DNA from: Alphaproteobacteria bacterium UBA998
GTDB taxonomy: Bacteria > Pseudomonadota > Alphaproteobacteria > Rickettsiales > UBA998
DNA: 12,082 bases
Assembly (NCBI GenBank): GCA_002291925.1
Contig: DBAY01000005.1
Location: forward strand, 1-12,082
Direction: 5' to 3'
Positions 7,030 through 12,082 of the stretch are shown here, piece after piece. Made by a program: the position numbers and the translations under genes. The first letter of the stretch is position 1. Each line of letters opens with the position of its first letter. The notes beneath the pieces were generated by a model, which ran no database searches, was not told the DNA's origin, and saw only the letters and a list, made by a program, of their open reading frames with translations.

Positions 7030-8562
7030 TTACGCCGAAAGCAGCGTCAGCTTCTCCTCCATCGCATCGAGCTTGGAAAGCGCGTTGATATAGGCCTTCG
7101 CCGAGGCGACCAGCGTGTCCGGGTCGTTGCCGTGGCCGTTGATGATGCGGCCGTCCTTTTCCAGGCGTACCGTTACCTCAGCCTGCGCGTCGGTGCCGCC
7201 GGTGATGGCATGCACCTGGTAGAGCTTCAGCTCGGCCCCGGCGGCGGCGGGCACCAGCGCGGCGATGGATTTGAAGATGGCATCGACCGGGCCGTTACCC
7301 TCCATCGTCACCTGATGCGGCGCGCCGTGGACGGAGAGGCGCAGCACCGCGGTCTGCGGGCCTTCCGTGCCGGAATGCACGGCCAGCGAGCGCAGCACGA
7401 TGCGATCCTTCGCACCGCCGCCATCCAGCAGGGCAATCACGTCGTCGTCATAGATGTCCTTTTTTTTGTCGGCGAGGTCCTTGAAGCGGTTGAAGGCATC
7501 TTCGAAGGCATTGTCGCCCAGTTCGAAGCCGAGCGATTTCAGCTTGTCGCGGAAGGCGTGGCGGCCGGAATGCTTGCCCATCACAAGGTTGGAGCGCGTG
7601 AGGCCCACCGATTCCGGGGTCATGATCTCGTAGGTGCCCGCATGTTTCAGCATGCCGTCCTGATGGATGCCGGACTCATGCGCGAAGGCATTGGCGCCGA
7701 CGATGGCCTTGTTCACCTGTACTCCCTGCCCCGTGATGGACTGGATGAGGCGCGAGGCGCGCATGATATGCTCGGTCTTGATGCCCGTCTCGAAGCCGAA
7801 ACGATCCTTGCGGGTCTTCAGCGTCATCACGACTTCTTCCAGCGCCGTATTGCCCGCGCGCTCACCGATGCCGTTGATGGTGACTTCCGCCTGCCGCGCC
7901 CCGGCCTGCAGCGCCGCCAGCGTGTTGGCGGTGGCCAGGCCCAGATCATTCTGGCCATGGAAGGAAAACACGGCCTTGTCGGCGTTCGGTACGTTGCCGA
8001 TGACGGTGGTGAACATCGCGTGGATGTCAGTGGGCGTGGCGTAGCCGACCGTATCGGGCAGGTTGATGGTGGTCGCCCCGGCCGTGATGGCGGTCTCCAC
8101 GGCGCGGCAGAGGAAGTCATGCGGCGTGCGGGTGGCGTCCATCGCCGACCATTCGACATTGTCCGTGAAATTGCGGGCCAGCGCGACGGTGCTGGCGATC
8201 AGCTCCAGCACTTGCTCCTGTGACATCTTGAACTGGTGTTCCAGATGGATCGGGCTGGTGGACATGAAGGTATGGATGCGCGACTGTTTCGCGGGCTTCA
8301 GCGCCTCCGCGGCGCGCTCGATGTCGGCGTTCTTGGCGCGGGCGAGCGAGCAGACGACGGCGTTCCTGATTTTGCCCGCGATGGCCTTCACCGCCTCGAA
8401 ATCGCCGTTGGAGGCCATGGCGAAGCCCGCCTCGATCACGTCCACGCCCATGCCATCCAGCACCTCGGCGACGAGGAGTTTCTCCTCATGGTTCATGGAC
8501 ATGCCGGGCGATTGCTCGCCATCGCGCAGGGTGGTATCGAAAATGGTGATGCGGGTGCTCAT
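7030..8562 (-). CDS. leuA: 2-isopropylmalate synthase
   Basis: Catalyses the first committed step of leucine synthesis: acetyl-CoA plus 2-oxoisovalerate gives 2-isopropylmalate. It is 510 aa with the N-terminal TIM barrel (DTTLRDGEQSPG, 9-20), the linker region with NAFAHESGIHQDG (291-303), and the C-terminal regulatory domain (about 385-500) through which leucine inhibits feedback-sensitive enzymes. Metal ligands Asp14, His202 and Asn238 (ERAGN) align with E. coli numbering, but the third ligand, normally His204 of an HxH motif, is Gln here (FHGQNDLG). Other leu genes are absent from the window. Expression is likely controlled by the attenuator immediately upstream (8601-8715). An A8 run encodes Lys367-369 (plus-strand T8 at 7460-7467). 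Confidence 0.96.
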   Translation of the reverse strand: MSTRITIFDTTLRDGEQSPGMSMNHEEKLLVAEVLDGMGVDVIEAGFAMASNGDFEAVKAIAGKIRNAVVCSLARAKNADIERAAEALKPAKQSRIHTFMSTSPIHLEHQFKMSQEQVLELIASTVALARNFTDNVEWSAMDATRTPHDFLCRAVETAITAGATTINLPDTVGYATPTDIHAMFTTVIGNVPNADKAVFSFHGQNDLGLATANTLAALQAGARQAEVTINGIGERAGNTALEEVVMTLKTRKDRFGFETGIKTEHIMRASRLIQSITGQGVQVNKAIVGANAFAHESGIHQDGMLKHAGTYEIMTPESVGLTRSNLVMGKHSGRHAFRDKLKSLGFELGDNAFEDAFNRFKDLADKKKDIYDDDVIALLDGGGAKDRIVLRSLAVHSGTEGPQTAVLRLSVHGAPHQVTMEGNGPVDAIFKSIAALVPAAAGAELKLYQVHAITGGTDAQAEVTVRLEKDGRIINGHGNDPDTLVASAKAYINALSKLDAMEEKLTLLSA

Positions 8563-8600
8563 GGTCTGACTCGTAAAATGGGTGAATGCGGGGGGAAATA

Positions 8601-8628
8601 AAAAAGCCTCCCGGAGCGAGAGGCTTTT
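8601..8628 (-). terminator. leuA attenuator: intrinsic terminator
   Basis: On the minus strand AAAAGCCTC - TCGCTCCGG - GAGGCTTTT forms a 9-bp stem ending in a T-run. It lies between the leader peptide and leuA, 38 bases before the leuA start, which is the position of an attenuator rather than a gene-end terminator. Its upstream arm (CCTCTCGC, 8623-8616) can instead pair with GCGAGGGG (8661-8654) in the leader. Confidence 0.85.
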
Positions 8629-8649
8629 CGGCGAATCCGTATGGACGGC

Positions 8650-8715
8650 CTATCCCCTCGCCACGCCGGAAGGCGCGTTAAGTCGAAGCAGGGAAAGCAG
8701 GTGGCTGGTTTTCAT
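8650..8715 (-). CDS. leuA leader peptide (attenuation peptide)
   Basis: A 21-codon ORF beginning MKTSHLLSLLRL and ending at a TAG that lies in the antiterminator strand. Five of its first 12 residues are leucine (positions 6, 7, 9, 10, 12; codons CTG and CTT), the pattern expected of a regulatory leader that senses charged tRNA-Leu. AAGGA lies about eight bases upstream of the ATG. It sits 87 bases upstream of leuA on the same strand. No function is expected for the peptide itself beyond translation-coupled control. Confidence 0.82.
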   Translation of the reverse strand: MKTSHLLSLLRLNAPSGVARG

Positions 8716-8777
8716 AGGCGTTTTCCTTACCACGCGGGCCGGGAGCGGGCAACGGTTTTCCTTAATTCCCCTCTTTT

Positions 8778-8803
8778 GTCATTCCTGCGCAGACAAGAAT
8801 CTC
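8778..8803. repeat. Palindromic element A (short hairpin)
   Basis: Starts TGTCATTC, like its neighbours. ATTCCTG - CGCAGA - CAAGAAT forms a 7-base stem with one mismatch. No closing GAATGACA is present next to it, so it may be a truncated element or one into which element B was inserted. Confidence 0.5.
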
Positions 8804-8808
8804 TTATC

Positions 8809-8894
8809 CGTCATTCCGGGTCGCGAAGCGGGCCCGGAATCTCTGCGCGTGACGAAGAAGATCCTGCGCAGCCTTTCTGGCTCGCAGAATGACG
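8809..8894. repeat. Palindromic element B
   Basis: Outer arms CGTCATTC (8809-8816) and GAATGACG (8887-8894) are perfectly complementary. Inside are two hairpins: ATTCCGGG with CCCGGAAT near the left end, and CTGCGCAGCC with GGCTCGCAG (one bulged base) near the right end. The whole can fold as a branched cruciform, typical of small dispersed bacterial palindromic repeats. Confidence 0.7.
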
Positions 8895-8906
8895 TACGTG
8901 TTTGCT

Positions 8907-8978
8907 GTCATTGCGAGGAGCGCAGCGACGCGGCAATCAAGATCGGCCGCTGGATTGCTTCGCGTTGCTCGCAATGAC
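8907..8978. repeat. Palindromic element C (GTCATTGCGAG type)
   Basis: A 72-base element with perfect 11-bp arms, GTCATTGCGAG (8907-8917) and CTCGCAATGAC (8968-8978). The pairing continues imperfectly inward through GGCAATC and GATTGC. This sequence type is a familiar dispersed intergenic repeat in several bacterial lineages, including alphaproteobacteria. Confidence 0.8.
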
Positions 8979-8985
8979 GAATAAC

Positions 8986-9056
8986 TGTCACCCCGCACTT
9001 GGTAGGCCGGGTTCCTCGCCAGTGGAGGGAGATGCCGCAACCAGTGCGGCATGACA
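8986..9056. repeat. Palindromic element D, abutting the yraN stop
   Basis: TGTCACCCCGCACTTGGT (from 8986) pairs with ACCAGTGCGGCATGACA (to 9056) with two mismatches and one bulge. It begins four bases beyond the yraN stop codon and could fold in the rsmI-yraN transcript as a 3' stabiliser or terminator-like structure, although no T-tract follows. Confidence 0.7.
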
Positions 9057-9060
9057 AGAA

Positions 9061-9429
9061 CTACTCCCACGCACCCGGCACATGCTGGGGCCAGCGGCCG
9101 GGGCAGCAGAAGACGGCGTCGAAGCGCATCTGGCAGGCGGCTAGTACGGGCCGCTCCTGCAGGAAACGCTCGGCTGCCTGCCGGATGCGGGCCTGCTGGT
9201 GGGGGCTGATGGCGTGGGCGGCGGCCTCAGGTGTCGCCCGGGCCTTGATCTCGATGAAGGCGAGCGTACAGCCCCGGCGGGCGATGAGATCGATCTCGCC
9301 ATACGGCGTCTTGTAGCGCTGGGCGAGGATGCGGTAGCCCTTGGCCCGCAGCCACCATGCCGCCAGCGCCTCCTGCCGCAGGCCGCGGCGATAGGCGGCC
9401 TGCCGCGCCCCGGTGGTTGGCCTAGCCAT
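9061..9429 (-). CDS. yraN: YraN family (UPF0102) nuclease-fold protein
   Basis: A 122-aa protein of the conserved YraN/UPF0102 family, which has a restriction-endonuclease-like fold of unsettled function. The putative catalytic signature is present: Glu20 in the first helix, GEIDLIARR (44-52) with Asp47, and FIEIKAR (58-64) with Glu60 and Lys62, a PD-(D/E)xK-type arrangement. The start overlaps the end of rsmI by 8 bases (ATGGCTAG), and AAAGG lies upstream within rsmI, so translation is probably coupled. Linkage with rsmI and an LpoA-like gene is also seen in E. coli (yraL-yraM-yraN), though gene order and strand differ. Confidence 0.92.
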   Translation of the reverse strand: MARPTTGARQAAYRRGLRQEALAAWWLRAKGYRILAQRYKTPYGEIDLIARRGCTLAFIEIKARATPEAAAHAISPHQQARIRQAAERFLQERPVLAACQMRFDAVFCCPGRWPQHVPGAWE

Positions 9430-10279
9430 GCGTTTTGCCTTTCAGCGCCAGCGACTGCTCATAGAGAAGCTGGCGTGGCAGGCCGGTAGCCTCGGCCACT
9501 TTCTTCGCCGCGTCCTTGGTACTGAGGCGGGTGAGTGCCTCCGCCAGCAATGCCTCGACATTCGCCGCGTCCGGCGCAGCGACTTCCGCGGGAGGCGCGA
9601 TCAGCACCACCAGCTCCCCCCGCGCGGGGACGGCTTCCAGCCTGGTCAGAAGTTCTGGCGGCGTACCAGTGCGTACTTCCTCAAACCGTTTCGTCAGCTC
9701 GCGGCAAAGCGACACCTCCCGTGTCCCCATCACTGCCTGCACATCCGCCAGCAGCGCGTCGATGCGCTGGGGCGATTCGAACAGCACCAGCGTGGCACGC
9801 ACCCCTGCCAGTTCCTTCAGCGCGCGCTGGCGGGCGGCGCGTTTCGGCGGCAGGAACCCGGCGAACAGGAAGCGGTCGGTCGGCAGCCCGCCGATGGAGA
9901 GCGCCGCGATGACGCTGGACGGCCCCGGCACCGTCACCACGGCACTGCCCTGCGCCCGCGCCTCGCGCACCAGCTGGTAGCCGGGGTCGGAGATGAGCGG
10001 CGTCCCGGCATCCGAGATGAGCGCGATGTTCTTGCCCTCCGCCAGCATCGCCAGCAGCTTCGGGCGCTGCACCTCGCCGTTATGCTCATGGTAGGCGATG
10101 CGCCGCGTTCCGATGCCGTAATGATTCAGCAATACGGCGCTGGTGCGCGTATCCTCGCAGGCCACCGCGTCCACCTGCTTCAACGTGTCCACCGCGCGGT
10201 AGGTCATGTCGGCCAAGTGGCCGATCGGTGTCGCCACGATGAATAATGTCCCGCTGAGGCCGGAGGGATGCGCTGTCAT
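9422..10279 (-). CDS. rsmI: 16S rRNA (cytidine-1402 2'-O) methyltransferase RsmI
   Basis: SAM-dependent enzyme that methylates the 2'-O of C1402 in 16S rRNA, in the ribosomal P site. The protein is of the tetrapyrrole-methylase fold. Motifs, numbered from the chosen start: ATPIGHLADMT (16-26), CEDTRTS (41-47), ISDAGTPLISDPG (88-100) and PGPSSVIAAL (118-127). The frame is open to an ATG at 10303 (293 aa). The ATG at 10279 gives 285 aa, close to the E. coli length, places the TPIG motif at the usual distance and has a GGA just upstream. The choice is not certain. It diverges from the lipoprotein gene, so each promoter probably lies in or near the other gene's 5' end. Confidence 0.93.
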   Translation of the reverse strand: MTAHPSGLSGTLFIVATPIGHLADMTYRAVDTLKQVDAVACEDTRTSAVLLNHYGIGTRRIAYHEHNGEVQRPKLLAMLAEGKNIALISDAGTPLISDPGYQLVREARAQGSAVVTVPGPSSVIAALSIGGLPTDRFLFAGFLPPKRAARQRALKELAGVRATLVLFESPQRIDALLADVQAVMGTREVSLCRELTKRFEEVRTGTPPELLTRLEAVPARGELVVLIAPPAEVAAPDAANVEALLAEALTRLSTKDAAKKVAEATGLPRQLLYEQSLALKGKTHG

Positions 10280-10327
10280 TTGTCCAAGGCCGCCGGATGG
10301 CATAAGGTTTCGCCAGAGTTACCTAGC

Positions 10328-11590
10328 ATGAACCCACGGCTGATGAAACAGAGCATCCTCCTGCCCCTGCTGGCCACGCTTGGTTTGCTGCTCGCCTCCT
10401 GCGCTTCGGAGCCGGAGCTGCGGCTCGGCCAGAAGCCGCCTGCCCCCCGCCCCATGGCCAGCCAGACAGCGGAAATCCCGCAGGCGGATACCCGCCCGCC
10501 CGTCATGCCCGCCACCGCCAAGGAGGTGCGCGTCGGCGTGTTGCTGCCGCTCACCGGGGACGCATCGGCGCTCGGCAACGCGCTGCTCGATGCCGCCATG
10601 CTCGGCCTGTTCGACAAATACAATTCCATGCCGCCCGAACAGCAGCCGACGAAGGTCGTCCTGCTGCCGAAAGACACCGAAGGCACGGCCAAAGGCGCCG
10701 CGCTGGCGGCAAAGTCGGCGCTGGAAGAAGGTGCCAAGCTGTTCATCGGCCCACTCTTTGCCGACGAGGTGCGCGCCGTCACGCCGCTGGCCCGCAAAGC
10801 TGGCGTTTCGCTGCTCACCTTCTCCAACACGCCGGACGTGGCGGGCAAGGGTGTCTATCTCTTCGGTTTCCCCGCCCAGCAGCAGGTGGCGCGGGTGGCG
10901 GGCCAGGCCTACGCGAAGGAGTTGACGCGCATTGGCGCACTTGTGCCCGCCAACGCGTATGGCGAACTGGTGGCAAGCTCCCTGCGCGCCGCCGCCGTGC
11001 GCGCCAACCAGCCGCTGGTCGGCATCGAGTTCTTTCCCCCCGCGGCCAATGACGTGGATGTGGAAATCCAGAAACTGCTGCGCTCCGGCCCCAAGGGCAC
11101 CCGCCCCGAAATGGACGCGCTGCTGATTGCCGAAGGCGGCGACAAGCTGAACCACATCATCAACCGGTTGGAAGTGTTCGGCGTCAGCGCGAAGAGCACG
11201 CAGCTGCTTGGCACCGGCCAGTGGGAAGATGCGGCCCTGCTCGCCAATCCGAAACTCTCCGGCGGCTGGTTCCCCGGCGCACCGCTGGTCTCCTCGCGCA
11301 ATTTCGAGAAGCGCTTTGAATCACAGTACGGCTACCGCGCCCCCCGGCTGGCCAGCCTCGCTTATGACGCAGTGGCGCTGGCGGTCACGCTGGCGGTGAT
11401 CTCGCCGACGCCAACCATCGACGAGAGGCTGCTCACCAACCCACAAGGCTATGTCGGCCCCGCCAACGGCATTTTTCGCCTGCGGGCGGATGGGCAGATC
11501 GAGCGGGGACTCTCCGTGCTGCAACTCACCCCGCGCGGCGTGACGGAACTCTCCCCCGCCCCCCGCGCCTTCTACAGCAGTGCTGAGTAG
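10328..11590 (+). CDS. LpoA-like penicillin-binding protein activator lipoprotein
   Basis: A 420-aa predicted lipoprotein with a periplasmic-binding-protein fold (Peripla_BP_6 / LpoA C-terminal type). In E. coli LpoA activates the peptidoglycan synthase PBP1A from the outer membrane; the role here is inferred from fold and neighbours. The start at 10328 gives a basic N terminus, a Leu-rich core and a lipobox LASC with the lipidated Cys25; +2 is Ala, so outer-membrane sorting is expected. A Pro-rich linker (about 30-62) precedes the domain, which opens with VRVGVLLPLTGDAS and contains FIGPLFADEVRAVTPLA. The frame extends upstream to 10268, but that would spoil the signal. It lacks the N-terminal TPR-like domain of E. 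coli LpoA. Its stop is 3 bases from the DUF488 stop. Confidence 0.88.
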   Translation: MNPRLMKQSILLPLLATLGLLLASCASEPELRLGQKPPAPRPMASQTAEIPQADTRPPVMPATAKEVRVGVLLPLTGDASALGNALLDAAMLGLFDKYNSMPPEQQPTKVVLLPKDTEGTAKGAALAAKSALEEGAKLFIGPLFADEVRAVTPLARKAGVSLLTFSNTPDVAGKGVYLFGFPAQQQVARVAGQAYAKELTRIGALVPANAYGELVASSLRAAAVRANQPLVGIEFFPPAANDVDVEIQKLLRSGPKGTRPEMDALLIAEGGDKLNHIINRLEVFGVSAKSTQLLGTGQWEDAALLANPKLSGGWFPGAPLVSSRNFEKRFESQYGYRAPRLASLAYDAVALAVTLAVISPTPTIDERLLTNPQGYVGPANGIFRLRADGQIERGLSVLQLTPRGVTELSPAPRAFYSSAE

Positions 11591-11592
11591 TT

Positions 11593-12042
11593 TCAGGGAA
11601 TGATATCGACTACGTCCAGCCCGGTATGGGCATGGATGTCCTGCGCCACTAGACGGCGGTGGCAGCAATCCGGCAGCCGTTCGAAACAGAGCAGGCAGCT
11701 CGGCGCCGCCGTGGCGAGGCCGATCGCCTGATGCAGCGCCTCCTGCGCCTCGGGGGATTCCATGTGACGGCCGAAAATCTCTCTCAGACCCGCCAGATCG
11801 CCCGCCCGCGCCGCCGCCCGGCCCGAAAGCGGTGTCCCCAGCGCCTTCAGATGCACATACTCGATGCCATGCTCCGCCAGCGCCCGGGCCAGCACATGCT
11901 TAGAAAAGCCCTTCTTCCGTGAAATCGGCACGGCACGGATGTCAATCAGCCGCCGCACACCTGCCCCGGTCAGGCTTCGCACAACGGCTTCAACGTCGAC
12001 CAGCTGGTAACCAATGGTGTGGATGGGAAAATGACTCAGCAT
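11593..12042 (-). CDS. DUF488 family protein
   Basis: A 149-aa protein of the DUF488 family, of unknown function. Recognisable segments in order: HTIGYQ (8-13), LIDIRAVPISRKKGFSK (32-48), YVHLKALGTPLSG (62-74) and CLLCFERLPDCCHRR (near 115-129); the last Cys/His-rich segment is characteristic and might bind a metal. AGGA lies four bases upstream of the ATG at 12042. The gene converges on the lipoprotein gene and starts 18 bases after the right copy of the window-end repeat, so that repeat lies in its promoter or leader. Confidence 0.88.
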   Translation of the reverse strand: MLSHFPIHTIGYQLVDVEAVVRSLTGAGVRRLIDIRAVPISRKKGFSKHVLARALAEHGIEYVHLKALGTPLSGRAAARAGDLAGLREIFGRHMESPEAQEALHQAIGLATAAPSCLLCFERLPDCCHRRLVAQDIHAHTGLDVVDIIP

Positions 12043-12060
12043 ATTATCCTAATAAACTAG

Positions 12061-12080
12061 CGGCATTGTCCCATTAAGAT
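12061..12080 (-). repeat. Right copy of the 20-base inverted repeat
   Basis: Exact reverse complement of bases 1-20. Read toward the DUF488 gene it is ATCTTAATGGGACAATGCCG, followed by CTAGTTTATTAGG, which resembles CTAGTTTGTAAG at 28-39. Two further bases (CT on this strand) precede it at the window edge. It stands upstream of DUF488 in the same orientation as the left copy upstream of the prepilin gene. Confidence 0.85.
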
Positions 12081-12082
12081 AG

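Larger units (their letters stand above)
8601..8715 (-). promoter_or_regulatory. Leucine-responsive transcription attenuator of leuA
   Basis: The region has the parts of ribosome-mediated attenuation. A leucine-rich leader peptide is followed by the competing helices. The antiterminator pairs GCGAGGGG (8661-8654, last leader codons) with CCTCTCGC (8623-8616, terminator arm): eight pairs with one G-U. An earlier segment, CUUUCCCU in the Leu-codon block, can pair with AGGGGAUAG (one mismatch, one G-U), sequestering the antiterminator strand. A CGCGCC-UUCC-GGCGUG hairpin is also possible. Expected logic: stalling at Leu codons frees GCGAGGGG to form the antiterminator and leuA is read; a ribosome reaching the UAG covers it and the terminator forms. 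Pairings were found by eye. Confidence 0.8.
8716..9060. other. Gene-free region filled by palindromic repeats
   Basis: This 345-base gap between the yraN stop and the leuA leader holds no convincing gene. The part next to the leader (8716-8777) must hold the leuA promoter, though I found no strong match to consensus. The rest (8778-9056) consists of at least four adjacent palindromic elements, listed separately. ORFs crossing it are by-products of the repeats. Confidence 0.75.

Noticed and set aside
6901..8223. 440-aa plus-strand open frame opposite leuA
   Set aside because: It is an antisense shadow of leuA in GC-rich DNA, with an Arg/Gly/His-rich composition and no recognisable motif.
8582..8977. 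Plus-strand ORF across the leuA attenuator and palindromes
   Set aside because: It runs antisense through a terminator and repeat arms and its translation has no protein-like features.
8778..9056. CRISPR array
   Set aside because: The repeats are unequal palindromes with different interiors, without regular spacers or nearby cas genes.
8804..9070. Minus-strand 88-aa ORF across elements B to D
   Set aside because: It is composed of translated palindromic repeats and overlaps the end of yraN; no independent support.
10268..10327. Upstream start for the LpoA-like lipoprotein
   Set aside because: It would place 20 extra polar residues ahead of the signal peptide and overlap rsmI; the start at 10328 yields a proper lipoprotein signal.
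1..12082. Composite transposon or circular element bounded by the terminal repeats
   Set aside because: The repeats are inverted, so the ends do not overlap to close a circle. The content is housekeeping (map, mreB, leuA, rsmI) with no transposase or integrase, so a 12-kb mobile element is unlikely.

Overview
The window is a gene-dense bacterial chromosomal segment of about 12 kb. It is probably from an alphaproteobacterium. This is inferred from the look of MreB, LeuA and the RsmI/YraN/lipoprotein cluster, from a prepilin type common in alphaproteobacterial genomes, and from intergenic GTCATTGCGAG-type palindromes. I could not run a search. Most genes are GC-rich. The prepilin (74-1036) and an orphan gene (5131-5787) are visibly AT-richer and may be acquired.

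Layout. An orphan type IV prepilin-like gene (+, 74-1036) starts 53 bases after a 20-base sequence that recurs, inverted, at the right end. Three minus-strand genes follow, read right to left: map (methionine aminopeptidase), a membrane-anchored SRPBCC-domain protein, and pmbA/tldE. A MoaB/CinA-like molybdopterin-binding-domain gene diverges from map and is followed by a Dps-family ferritin. The minus strand then carries the orphan gene with an internal twin-arginine-like motif, mreB, and leuA. Upstream of leuA is an unlabelled transcription attenuator with a leucine-rich leader peptide. A 345-base gap holds at least four palindromic repeat elements. Beyond it are yraN and rsmI, overlapping by 8 bases, and a divergent LpoA-like outer-membrane lipoprotein. 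A DUF488 gene closes the window, reading left from the second copy of the 20-base repeat.

How the genes relate. The content is mainly housekeeping: protein maturation (Map), rRNA modification (RsmI), cell shape and wall synthesis (MreB, LpoA-like lipoprotein), leucine synthesis (LeuA) and iron/oxidative protection (Dps). I see no defence island, phage, transposase, CRISPR array or biosynthetic cluster. The observations most worth following are the leuA attenuator, the palindrome cluster, the shared sequence at the two ends, the orphan gene with an internal Tat-like signal, and a Gln at a metal-ligand position of LeuA.
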